In this document: one piece after another, positions 6,512 through 14,468 of the stretch
How the letters are laid out: every line of letters begins with the position of its first letter
How positions within the stretch are numbered: position 1 is the stretch's first letter
Source of the DNA: JAFDZV01 sp966128725
Lineage (GTDB): Bacteria; Bacteroidota; Ignavibacteria; OLB7
Reading direction: 5' to 3'
Assembly (NCBI GenBank): GCA_966128725.1
Contig: CBHYLN010000085.1
Span: 1 to 22,237, forward strand
DNA: 22,237 nucleotides
Notes under the pieces: model-generated
The model's input: only the letters and a program-made list of their open reading frames with translations
Told to the model about the DNA's origin: nothing
Databases searched by the model: none
Made by a program: the position numbers and the translations under genes

Positions 6512-8683
6512 ATGACGCTGCTCCGCATCGCACCATTCCTTCTGGCTGCCATAGCGTTTGGGGCGCCTTGCCTTCATGCACAGCGCGACTTCAACGTGTG
6601 GTGCTTCGGCGGAGGCGCCGGCATCGATTTCAACGGACCGGTTCCGGTAGCCATTCCCACCGGCATGCAGACAATCGAGGGGTCGGCCTCGGTATGTGAT
6701 CCGGTGACCGGAACGCTGCTGTTTTATACCGACGGCGTTGGTGTCTACGATGCCCGGCACAACCTGATGCCAAATGGCGGTGGCGTGCCCGGTACGGAGC
6801 TATACGGCAACCTGAGCAGCACCCAGGCCGCCACCATCATCCCTGCCCCGGGCGCGGCCGGGAAGTTCTACGTGATCACGGCCGACGCCGGCCCATACGA
6901 CGGCACCGCCTCGCTTGGCATTCATTATTCCGTTGTGGATATGTCCCTGCGGGGAGGGCTTGGCGATGTGACCGTACGGAATGCCGCGCTGCTTGATTCG
7001 GCAACCGAAAAGGTTGTGGTGGTGCGCAACGCCAACGCGTGTTCCTTCTGGATCATCTGCCACGGCGTGGGCAACGATGCCTATTACGCCTATTCCTTGG
7101 GGCTTGCCGGGCTGGATACCGTGCCCGTGATATCGCACGCGGGCTCCGTGCATTCGGAATCACCAACCCAGACGCCCGGCCTTGGCACGCTTGGATACCT
7201 GAAGGCCTCGCCCGACGGCACAATGCTTGCGGCCGCGTTGTACGCGCGCGGCATCGTCGATCTGTTGCGGTTCAATTCCGCCAGCGGCGTTGTGTCGTCG
7301 TGGATGTCGCTGCCGGCCTGCGACGAGCCGTACGGCATCACCTTCACCGCCGACAGCCGCGAGCTGTACATATCCTGCCATCCCTCGGCGCTGTATCGCT
7401 GCCGTGCCGACACGCCCGACAGCGCCGCCACAATGGCCACGCTGGCCTTTGTTACCGATACCTCGGCGCCAACGCCATTGCAGCGCTACGGGGCCCTGCA
7501 GTTGGCGCCCGACGGCCGCATCTACCATGCACGCAACGGCGGCACATGGGTTGGCACCATCACGGCGGGCAGATACGAACCGCTTGCCATCGATCTCGGC
7601 CGCGGATGCCGGCTGGGGTTGCCCAACCTTATCGATGGATTGTTCGCAAGCGGCACCGTGGGCGGTGGCACGCTTACCTGTAATGCCCCGGCCGTGAACT
7701 TCACACCCGGCGACACCGCTATCTGTGCCGGCACGTGTCTGGATTTTACCGATCGAACAACCAATTCGCCGGTGGAGTGGCAGTGGACGTTTCAAGGGGC
7801 GTCGGTGGGGAGTTCCAGCAGCCAGAACCCAACCTCGATTTGTTTCCCCAACCCGGGGGATTATCAGGTGACGCTGGTTGCGCGCAACGCGGCGGGCGGG
7901 GGATCGCTTACCCGAATCATTCATGTTGTTCCGGCCGGAAATCTGTACGCCGAAATCCTGGACACCGCCAACGGCGCCCCAGGGATAACCAGCACCGCTT
8001 CGCCCGGTGATACAATCGTGCTCGAAGCGCGCCTGCAGCAGGCGTTCGCATCGCCGCTGGCGTCGTTGCGTGTGGGGCTGCGATTCAACCCCACCGTTCT
8101 GCGTCCGCTTGCGGTTGAATCCGCCGGCGGCGTGCTCGATTCCTGGCACGTGGATTCCATGCGCACCAACCAGGCCGATGGTTCGTTGTGGATTGCCTAT
8201 TCCGCGCCCGCCGGAAGCCCGCCGGGCGGCGTGCCGCTTGCCGGCGCCGGCATGCTGGCCCGCGTGCGATTCCCGGTGTTACTTGGCCCGAACGATTCGG
8301 CGGCTGTGCGGCTTGCGGTGGCGGCGGCGGCCAGCCCGTGCCGGGCGGCCGCCGCGCCGCAACAGAACGTGCACGTTGTTGGCTGCGCCGTGCGCGATCG
8401 GCTGTTCCAGCTTGGCCGCGGCAGCTTTGCGCTGGGGCCGGTTGCGCCCAACCCCTTCAATCCGGCGGCCGTTATCAGCTATGCCGTGCCGTTCGATGCG
8501 CATGCGTCCATCACCGTTCGCGACGCCATTGGCCGCCAGGTGGCGGTGCTGCTGGATGCCGACGTGGCAGCCGGCGGGCATACGGTTACCTGGGATGCCT
8601 CGGCGATGCCCTCGGGGCTGTATTACTGCATCCTGCGAACCGGCGACATGGTGCGTGGCCTGCCGCTGGTGCTGGCCAGATAG
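6512..8683 (+). CDS. T9SS-exported multidomain surface protein (propeller-like, PKD, cohesin-like, sorting domain)
   Basis: A 723-residue secreted protein. Residues 1-24 are a signal peptide (MTLLRIAPFLLAAIAFGAPCLHAQ). Residues about 25-390 form a repetitive beta-rich domain, probably a propeller (DFNVWCFGGGAGIDF, LLFYTDGVGVYDARHNLMPN, LGYLKASPDGTMLAAALY), like the N-terminal domains of many gliding-bacterium surface proteins with PKD modules. Residues 391-475 are a PKD-like domain with paired Cys (CLDFTDRTTNSPVEWQWTF, then PGDYQVTLVARN). Residues about 478-630 resemble a cohesin/dockerin-type beta-sandwich (SPGDTIVLEARL, LRVGLRFNPTVLRP). Residues about 640-723 are a T9SS type A sorting domain (APNPFNPAAVISYAVP, GRQVAVLLDADVAAGGHTV, PSGLYYCIL). 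It is expected on the cell surface or released. No Shine-Dalgarno is visible at ATG 6512; the signal peptide fixes the start. Confidence 0.82.
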   Translation: MTLLRIAPFLLAAIAFGAPCLHAQRDFNVWCFGGGAGIDFNGPVPVAIPTGMQTIEGSASVCDPVTGTLLFYTDGVGVYDARHNLMPNGGGVPGTELYGNLSSTQAATIIPAPGAAGKFYVITADAGPYDGTASLGIHYSVVDMSLRGGLGDVTVRNAALLDSATEKVVVVRNANACSFWIICHGVGNDAYYAYSLGLAGLDTVPVISHAGSVHSESPTQTPGLGTLGYLKASPDGTMLAAALYARGIVDLLRFNSASGVVSSWMSLPACDEPYGITFTADSRELYISCHPSALYRCRADTPDSAATMATLAFVTDTSAPTPLQRYGALQLAPDGRIYHARNGGTWVGTITAGRYEPLAIDLGRGCRLGLPNLIDGLFASGTVGGGTLTCNAPAVNFTPGDTAICAGTCLDFTDRTTNSPVEWQWTFQGASVGSSSSQNPTSICFPNPGDYQVTLVARNAAGGGSLTRIIHVVPAGNLYAEILDTANGAPGITSTASPGDTIVLEARLQQAFASPLASLRVGLRFNPTVLRPLAVESAGGVLDSWHVDSMRTNQADGSLWIAYSAPAGSPPGGVPLAGAGMLARVRFPVLLGPNDSAAVRLAVAAAASPCRAAAAPQQNVHVVGCAVRDRLFQLGRGSFALGPVAPNPFNPAAVISYAVPFDAHASITVRDAIGRQVAVLLDADVAAGGHTVTWDASAMPSGLYYCILRTGDMVRGLPLVLAR

Positions 8684-8686
8684 AAT

Positions 8687-8822
8687 GGGCGCCAGCATCG
8701 CCGTTGGCGGCGACGCATGCGTAACGCCGCGGGTTGTGCATGCGAGGCGTTGTTGGGCGCCGGCATCGCCGTTGGCGCCGAGACATCCGTAACTCCGCCG
8801 AGTTGTGCATGCGGGCGTTGTT
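8687..8822. repeat. Two tandem 68-bp imperfect direct repeats
   Basis: Copies at 8687-8754 and 8755-8822 share the frame GGGCGCC.GCATCGCCGTTGGCG ... GTTGTGCATGCG ... GCGTTGTT and differ at roughly ten positions, mostly in the middle; a third copy is only hinted at (GGCCGG). The repeats begin four bases after the stop codon of the 723-residue gene and lie between convergent genes. They contain no gene. Confidence 0.75.
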
Positions 8823-8845
8823 GGCCGGGGGACACACTCCCGGCC
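8823..8845. terminator. Hairpin between convergent genes
   Basis: GGCCGGG (8823-8829) and CCCGGCC (8839-8845) form a 7-bp GC stem with a 9-nt loop, immediately after the 68-bp repeats and 24 bp before the 3' end of the minus-strand BNR gene. It lacks a T-run but is placed to serve both transcripts. Confidence 0.5.
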
Positions 8846-8868
8846 CTCTTCGGGCGACTGCTTCGGCG

Positions 8869-11800
8869 CTACTTCACATGTACCAGCAAGCGCGTCGCCG
8901 ATTGCCCGGAATCGGTGCTCAGCGTGCAGCGGTACACGCCGGCCGCGATCCCCTCGGCGTGGAACACCACCGTGTGTCTTCCCTGTTCGTAGCGGCCGTC
9001 CGCCAGCGTTGCAATCAGCCGCCCGGCGCCGTCGTAGGCGCGCAGCGTGATATGCGCGGCCGATAGCAGGTTGAACGTGATATTGGTTGAAGCCGAAAAC
9101 GGGTTCGGCGTGTTCGGCTCCAGCCAGGCGCCGGCCTGGTGCGCTTCGGCCGAAACCTCGCCGATCGGCGGGGGGCCACCGCTGCCGTGTGCGTCGCAGG
9201 ACACCAGCTTGTAGATGCTGCCGGTGTAATCGCTTACCCACAGATTGCTGTCGCGGGGGTCCAGCTCGATGCCACGGGCATTGATCGGGCCAAACGTAAT
9301 GGCCGATTCCAGATCGAACGCACACCGCAGCGCCTGCCCCTCGATCTCCATCTTCTCGGTGTACGCCCGCTTCAACTCCGTCCCCGTGAACTCCGTGATC
9401 GCCTGGTAGATCGTTGCTCCGTCAGGCCCCAGCGTAGCGCCGCGCGGCCCGCTTGGCATGCGCCGTGCGCGCGGCTGCGTTGCAACCGGCGTTGCCGGGT
9501 TGGCGGTCGTCACCAGATAGACGTTCTGCGCGGCGTCGCGGTCGGAAATCCAGAACCGATCGCCGGAGGCCGAGGGCAGGTACACCAGGCCGATCGGGTA
9601 CGCGCACGGCGACGTCCACCGGTTGATCCGGCGGCCCTGCTTGTCCACCTCGATCAACACGCCGCCGGGGCTCGTCTCGGTGGTGTTGTTCAGCTTGTGC
9701 AGGTACAGGTGATCGTTCTTCGGGTTGTACGCCAGATCCGTGAACAACGAATCGCCCACCGATGCCTCAAGCTGCACGCGCTCGATCGTCGTCAGCGTGT
9801 TCGGGTCCAGCTTCAGCAACTGGCTGCCGCCGAAGTCCGACGCCCACAGGTACGAGCCGTCGTACACAAGCCCGTAGGGGATCGAGGTCACCTGCGCTGC
9901 CTGCAGCGTGCCGCCCAGCGTGAACTTCGTGATCGTGAAGCTGCGGCTGGTGGCCGTCTTCGAGGCGTCGGCCATCGAGGTCACGCGGATGCGCGCGGCC
10001 ACCGCAACCGTATCGAAGATCTTCCACTGCAACGCCGACACGCCGTCGATCAGCTTGTTCCAGGTGTTGCCGTCGTCCAGCGAGTAATCGATGCGCACCG
10101 GCGCCGGGATGTTGTTCCATGAGATGGCGTGCTGCGTGCCGGACATCCAGACCTCACCGCCCTGCGGCGAGAGGATGGAGGGGGGCAGCGTCGGCTTCTC
10201 CAGCTCGATCTCCCACATGGACCTTCCGTGGCTGGCCATGCGGAGCTTGCGCTGCGCGGTGTGCACTTCCAGATCGGCGACGGCAACGCGCGGGAGCCCC
10301 TCGGAGTAGGATGCCCATGTCTGGCCACCGTCAACGGAGATGAACATGCCGATATCGCTGCCGGCGTAGATGATGTTCTCGTCGTCGGGATGCAGCGCCA
10401 GGGCGTTGACGGGGATATCGGGAAGCTGGCCGGAGATATCGGTCCAGTTGGCGCCGAAGTCGGTTGTCTTGAAGACGTGCCCGGAGAAGAATCCGGAGCA
10501 GGCCATGTAGGCGGTGCCGGCGTTTGAGGGCGAGATAACGAAATCGGTGATGGCGCGGTTTGGGGCGCCCTTAGCGGTGGTCCTGTCGGCCCAGTTGTCG
10601 CCGCTGTTCTGTGTAACGAAGATCTCGCCGCGGTCGGATCCAGCGTACACCACATTTGGGTCGGCCTTGGCCACGGCCAGCGCGGATGCCTGCCCCTTCA
10701 ACGTAAGCGCCGTCTGGTACCACGTGTTGCCCATGTCGAACGTCAGGTAGATGGTATGCCTTCCGTGCCAGAGCGTTGTGGGTGTAACGGGGTCCATCAC
10801 CAGCGGGGCGGACCATGCCGCCTCGTCGTTGAGGAACAACGGGCTCCACAGCGACTTCTTGCCCCCCAACGAACGATCGAACCGCCACATGTCGCCGGCC
10901 ACGTATTCGGCGTACACGATATCCGGGTTCGAGTAATCAACACAGGTGAAGAACCCGTCGCCGGTAAGCAGCTCCAGCGATGGGCCGTCGCCAATCCTCA
11001 CCGTGCCGTTATCCTGCGTGCCGCCGTAGATGCGCAGCGGGCGCGATTGGTCGTTGGCCAGCGAATAGAACTGCGTAATGGCCAGCCCGTCGGACTTCCG
11101 CGCGAACGATACGCCGGCGTTATCGCTCATCGAGAATCCACCATCATTCCCAACATAGACGCGTGCCGGGTTCGATGGCGCGAACGCTATCGCATGCTGA
11201 TCGGCGTGGCCGGTGCCCACCGCAAGCCACGTATCGCCGGCGTTGGTTGTCCGCACCGTGTACACCCCGCCGGCCATCACCGTGTTGGGGTCGTCCGGCT
11301 TGATCGCGATCACGTTGTTGTACCAGCCCTGCGGAATGCCCGTATTGTCCAGGAAGTTCAGCCCCGTGTACACCGCCGTCCAGGTGTTGCCGGAGTCCGC
11401 CGAGCGGTACACGCGGGCGTAGGTGTCGGAGTCGGAATCCTCGAACCACTCGTGTGCCAGCGCGTACAGGATCGATCGGTTGGCCGGCGCAGCCTGCACC
11501 GAAATCCGGCCCACCGTATTGCCGGGCTGGCCCAGGCCGTCGTTCTTCAGCACGAACGTGCGGCCGGTGTCGTCGGAGCGGTACACGCCGCCGTTCATCG
11601 TGCCAATCCATACGCGGCCGGTCACCGCCGGGTCGATCGTGATATCGCTTACCGCGTCGGTAAACGTGCGCGCCCACGTGTTGCCGCCGTCCGCCGATCG
11701 GTAGAACCCGCCGTTGTTCTTGGTGGCGCCGGCGAACACCAGATTGCCGTTGGCCGGGTGTACCACGATGCGCGAAAACGCGCCCACGTGCGTAAGCGCA

Positions 11801-12408
11801 ATCGGCCGCCACGTGGCCCCGCCGTCAATGCTCTTGAACAGCCCCGCGCCGTTGTAGGCGTCGATGTTCGAGCTCATCTCCCCCGTGCCGGCGTACAGCA
11901 CCTCGGGGTTGCCGGGGTCGATCGCCAGCGCGCCCATCGCGATTGCGTTCTCGTTGTCCATCAGCGGCGCCCAACTGTCGCCGGCGTCGGTTGTTTTCCA
12001 GACCCCGCCGTCGGCCGCGCCGATATAGGCAATGTTGCTGTTGGATGGATGGCAGGCGATGGTACGGATACGGCCCCCGATATCCGACGGACCAATCGGC
12101 GCCCATCGCGCAGCCGCCAATGTTCCGGCGTTCGGCGTGCTGTAGCGCGGCAGCTTCCGTTCGGCCTGCAGCAGCGCCTCCTGGCGCGCGTTCTGCGGGA
12201 TGCGCCCAAACGGATAGGCCCGCATCCCGTAGAAATACAGCTCGCGCCCCTTCGGCGTAAGCCCCGATTCCATCGTCTGATACGGCAGCGGCTGCGCCCC
12301 GGCGGGGGCAACGATCGCGGCCATCACCGCCATTGCGGCCATCAACACCATCGTGGCCGCAGGCGGCGTGGTACGTCGGCTGGTTCGGAATCTTCTGTTG
12401 TGATGCAT
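8869..12408 (-). CDS. Large BNR/sortilin-type beta-propeller protein, T9SS cargo (copy 1)
   Basis: A 1,179-residue secreted protein. Residues 1 to about 38 are a basic then hydrophobic signal peptide ending APAGAQ. A conserved pre-propeller segment follows (LPYQTMESGLTPKG, FYGMRAYPFGRIPQNAR). About twelve Asp-box (SxDxGxTW) repeats follow, for example TTDAGDSW, SIDGGATW, SADGGNTW, SADSGNTW, TFDMGNTW, SVDGGQTW and SLDDGNTW, indicating one or two BNR/VPS10-like propellers up to residue about 770. Then comes a second, NHL-like propeller (YDGSYLWASDFGGSQLLKLD, ARGIELDPRDSNLWVSDYTG). Residues about 1,095-1,179 are a T9SS sorting domain (PNTPNPFSASTNITF, GVYRCTL). Function is unknown; such proteins often bind glycans or peptides at the cell surface. 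ATG 12408 is accepted because it gives a complete signal peptide. Residues about 600-950 are encoded by DNA identical to copy 2. Confidence 0.87.
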   Translation of the reverse strand: MHHNRRFRTSRRTTPPAATMVLMAAMAVMAAIVAPAGAQPLPYQTMESGLTPKGRELYFYGMRAYPFGRIPQNARQEALLQAERKLPRYSTPNAGTLAAARWAPIGPSDIGGRIRTIACHPSNSNIAYIGAADGGVWKTTDAGDSWAPLMDNENAIAMGALAIDPGNPEVLYAGTGEMSSNIDAYNGAGLFKSIDGGATWRPIALTHVGAFSRIVVHPANGNLVFAGATKNNGGFYRSADGGNTWARTFTDAVSDITIDPAVTGRVWIGTMNGGVYRSDDTGRTFVLKNDGLGQPGNTVGRISVQAAPANRSILYALAHEWFEDSDSDTYARVYRSADSGNTWTAVYTGLNFLDNTGIPQGWYNNVIAIKPDDPNTVMAGGVYTVRTTNAGDTWLAVGTGHADQHAIAFAPSNPARVYVGNDGGFSMSDNAGVSFARKSDGLAITQFYSLANDQSRPLRIYGGTQDNGTVRIGDGPSLELLTGDGFFTCVDYSNPDIVYAEYVAGDMWRFDRSLGGKKSLWSPLFLNDEAAWSAPLVMDPVTPTTLWHGRHTIYLTFDMGNTWYQTALTLKGQASALAVAKADPNVVYAGSDRGEIFVTQNSGDNWADRTTAKGAPNRAITDFVISPSNAGTAYMACSGFFSGHVFKTTDFGANWTDISGQLPDIPVNALALHPDDENIIYAGSDIGMFISVDGGQTWASYSEGLPRVAVADLEVHTAQRKLRMASHGRSMWEIELEKPTLPPSILSPQGGEVWMSGTQHAISWNNIPAPVRIDYSLDDGNTWNKLIDGVSALQWKIFDTVAVAARIRVTSMADASKTATSRSFTITKFTLGGTLQAAQVTSIPYGLVYDGSYLWASDFGGSQLLKLDPNTLTTIERVQLEASVGDSLFTDLAYNPKNDHLYLHKLNNTTETSPGGVLIEVDKQGRRINRWTSPCAYPIGLVYLPSASGDRFWISDRDAAQNVYLVTTANPATPVATQPRARRMPSGPRGATLGPDGATIYQAITEFTGTELKRAYTEKMEIEGQALRCAFDLESAITFGPINARGIELDPRDSNLWVSDYTGSIYKLVSCDAHGSGGPPPIGEVSAEAHQAGAWLEPNTPNPFSASTNITFNLLSAAHITLRAYDGAGRLIATLADGRYEQGRHTVVFHAEGIAAGVYRCTLSTDSGQSATRLLVHVK
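9558..10611. repeat. 1,054-bp identical block, copy A
   Basis: Line-by-line comparison shows this stretch identical to 15158-16211 (constant offset 5,600). Beyond both ends the match continues with scattered differences (for example at 9557, 9549 and 9547 on one side and 10612 on the other), then drops sharply near 10830. It lies inside the BNR protein gene and covers the last Asp-boxes and the start of the second propeller. Confidence 0.92.
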
Positions 12409-12660
12409 TGCCGCTCAGGGGGGATGATGTCCGCGTGTTTGATCCATGTATGTGATCCATCCGGGGTGTGCGGCCAGTCCACGGCGATCGCCACGGCGCG
12501 CTGCCCGTCCATATAACAGACCCGGGTGCCGCCGCCGATGTTACCGGCGTGGGGCCGTTCGCTGGGAATGGACAAAGTTGGAGGCTGCGGTATCGGACTA
12601 TGCTCGGTCGGAGGGGGTGCTTTTGTGGATTTATTGATCTGCCGTCGAAGAAGCGTTGCG

Positions 12661-12694
12661 CGTGCCGTGCTCGATGTGTACGAGGCACGGCATG
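12661..12694. repeat. Inverted repeat with one bulged base
   Basis: CGTGCCGTGCTCG pairs with CGAGGCACGGCATG across a 7-nt loop (ATGTGTA); one unpaired base and one G-T pair interrupt the stem. It lies about 250 bp before the frameshifted gene. It could be a leader hairpin or protein site; role unknown. Confidence 0.4.
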
Positions 12695-12936
12695 AGTGTA
12701 CCTATTGGCATTGTACATTCGAAAGTATACATTGCGCGCCGTACGACAGATGGATATGAATCATCTGATAAGGCTCACCTAGCCCAAAATCGCATCCCGA
12801 TGCGATTGCGCGGATGGGTGAAGAAGCACGTAGTTCGGGGGGACATCATGATGTACTTCCGCTGCATTCGCCCGGTGTCGTTCTTGCGTTTGACCAATCA
12901 GGATCGATCCCGGTAGCTTACACCTTCAATTCATTG

Positions 12937-12942
12937 AGGAGG
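12937..12942 (+). promoter_or_regulatory. Strong Shine-Dalgarno AGGAGG
   Basis: A perfect AGGAGG precedes two consecutive ATG codons (12945 and 12948). Spacing favours the second ATG (5 nt) over the first (2 nt). It is the only consensus ribosome site in front of any gene in the window. Confidence 0.6.
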
Positions 12943-12944
12943 GC

Positions 12945-13384
12945 ATGATGGGCTCACTCCTGAGGTTCGTTTCGTCTCTGTTTCTGGTCTTGGTTCTAGC
13001 CACAACGTTTGTGCATGCAAAGGTGAAGGAGCAACTCAGCCGCGACTGCGGCCGGGGTGATGGTTCGCGCGAAACCTGGACACTGTTCGAGGATGATTGC
13101 GACGGGAAAATCTACACACTCTTTGTCGATTGTGACGGCAAGCACCATTGGAATGCCGCGCGTCCCGACTGGAGAATCGTATCAACCAGCGGCGCGTTTC
13201 AGTAATCTATCCACCAGACTTCTGGATGATCCTTGAACAAGCCGACTTCAACACACCCGGAGCTGATGTTGTGTGGGTTGGAAATGGTGATACGGGTGAA
13301 CTCGTGTTCTTTCGTAATCCCGTGGATGATGCGGAGCAGATGAAGATCATCAACGCTTGGATCAATTCTTCAACACTAAACTGA
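12945..13384 (+). pseudogene. Small secreted Cys protein, broken by a frameshift
   Basis: The first part (86 codons, ending at TAA 13203-13205) has a signal peptide (SLLRFVSSLFLVLVLATTFVHA) and the motif YTLFVDCDG. The second part continues in another frame from about 13190 to TGA 13384 (YPPDFWMILEQADFNTPGAD, then ELVFFRNPVDDAEQMKI). Joined, they align along their length with the intact neighbour at 13396-14130: FILFVDCDG, PPPNFRDM and WFRTPADEAERKE occupy the same order. The shift lies between about 13185 and 13207 and equals one inserted or two deleted bases. The reconstructed protein would lack the neighbour's C-terminal third. Function is unknown. Composition is less GC-rich than the flanking genes. 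Confidence 0.72.
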
Positions 13385-13395
13385 ACGGATGTGAT

Positions 13396-14130
13396 ATGAA
13401 GCGCTACATTTTTCTCTTGGCGTTCGTTTTTCTAGTGTCGAGTCAAGCTGCACGGTCGGAAATTCTGTTCTGGTGGAATTGGGATTGTGCGAACGGAGCA
13501 GCATCCTACACTGCCGGAATCAAGGACGACAAGACCGGCAAGGCGTTTATTCTGTTCGTGGATTGCGATGGAAGCACGTGTATCAGTCCTTTTGATGGAG
13601 GGACGTGGGTAAAGATTGGGGAATTGACACCACCGCCCAATTTCCGTGATATGTGCATTGGCTCCGCGCAGGTGACGACTCCGAACACGCGGGTGATGTT
13701 TGTGCTCAACGGTTCAGCCGGTGATAGTTCGTGGTTCCGTACGCCAGCGGACGAAGCCGAGCGCAAGGAGTACATGACGATATGGGAGAACATGTCGCGT
13801 GGGCTGACGGTTATCAAGAAGGAGGACAATCGGCGGTACACGGACACATTGCAGAACGCTCTTGAGAGAACGTACGCCGCGACGGTGGAAAAGTATGGAA
13901 AGACCGATGTACGCGCTACGGTATCCGGTTCGCTGCTCACAATCACGCCGTTGAGCACTGCGGGAACCAACTACGTCTCCGTGCATCACATCAACGGCAA
14001 GCGCGTGTGGAAGGGCAATGTCTCGACTCCCGTGTCATTGTCATTGGCCGCAGGTCAATACCAGATTTCGGGTGTCGGCTCTCATGCAGTTATTGGTGTG
14101 CCCGGAAAGGCGGAAGTCACACTCCATTAG
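13396..14130 (+). CDS. Small secreted protein, intact paralogue of the frameshifted gene
   Basis: A 244-residue protein with a signal peptide (MKRYIFLLAFVFLVSSQAARS). A domain of about 130 residues follows, containing FVDCDGSTC, PPPNFRDMCI, MFVLNGSAGD and WFRTPADEAERKE. The last 75 residues (VSVHHINGKRVWKG, LSLAAGQYQISGVG) resemble a divergent T9SS sorting-type beta-sandwich, so it may be surface-exported. Start ATG 13396 is chosen because the signal peptide begins there; an in-frame upstream codon at 13357 overlaps the previous gene. It lies 11 bp after the frameshifted paralogue and was probably one operon with it. No enzyme motif is seen. Lower GC than the surrounding BNR genes suggests a separate origin. 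Confidence 0.75.
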   Translation: MKRYIFLLAFVFLVSSQAARSEILFWWNWDCANGAASYTAGIKDDKTGKAFILFVDCDGSTCISPFDGGTWVKIGELTPPPNFRDMCIGSAQVTTPNTRVMFVLNGSAGDSSWFRTPADEAERKEYMTIWENMSRGLTVIKKEDNRRYTDTLQNALERTYAATVEKYGKTDVRATVSGSLLTITPLSTAGTNYVSVHHINGKRVWKGNVSTPVSLSLAAGQYQISGVGSHAVIGVPGKAEVTLH

Positions 14131-14468
14131 TGTGCTGTTGCATCGTGGCGGTTGATCTAGAATTTCGATCCAGTTCAAAGGTGAACCGGCCGAACCAGCG
14201 TGTGACGTACCTGGGGATTGTTGCCAGGGGCATGTTGTCGGCAACTCGGCGTAATCCCCCGGGCTCATCCATTAATCAAGCACCGGCTCTCTCTGCCTGC
14301 GGCTTCAGAGCGTTTGTCGTCCTGCTGCGTGTTACTCCAGCACCAGACGGCAAGCGCTCTTGTCTTATGGGGTAGGCAGAACGCACAACGGCAGCCAAAG
14401 GCTGCCGTTGTGCGTGATATCCGGGCGAAGTTCCGCCCGGCAATTCGGTGCGGTTGGGCTGTTCAACC
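14131..14468. other. 338-bp gene-free region between convergent genes
   Basis: This lies between the stop codon of the secreted protein (+) and that of BNR copy 2 (-). No credible gene is seen on either strand. Its right end holds two consecutive hairpins (14381-14415 and 14421-14440). Confidence 0.5.
14381..14415. terminator. Perfect 16-bp hairpin with 3-nt loop
   Basis: ACGCACAACGGCAGCC - AAA - GGCTGCCGTTGTGCGT is a perfect, tight stem-loop between convergent genes, followed by a second stem CCGGGCG/CGCCCGG at 14421-14440. No T-run is present, but the shape and place strongly suggest a shared terminator for the + strand secreted gene and the minus-strand BNR gene. Confidence 0.7.

Larger units (their letters stand above)
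12409..12944. other. 536-bp gene-free region between divergent genes
   Basis: This lies between the start of BNR copy 1 (-) and the frameshifted secreted-protein gene (+). Open frames here have no protein-like character. The right half is noticeably A/T-richer and must hold the + strand promoter. A hairpin sits at 12661-12694, and a short direct repeat (TGATCCAT) occurs twice near 12438-12461. Confidence 0.5.

Noticed and set aside
8687..8822. CRISPR array
   Set aside because: Only two directly abutting 68-bp units, without unique spacers and without cas genes.
10756..12516. 586-codon plus-strand open frame antisense to BNR copy 1
   Set aside because: Arg/Val/His-rich shadow of the confidently assigned minus-strand gene; no signal peptide or motif.
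13185..13207. Programmed ribosomal frameshift joining the two halves of the small secreted protein
   Set aside because: No slippery heptamer or downstream structure is apparent, and the intact paralogue next door has a single continuous frame; a mutation or sequencing error is simpler.
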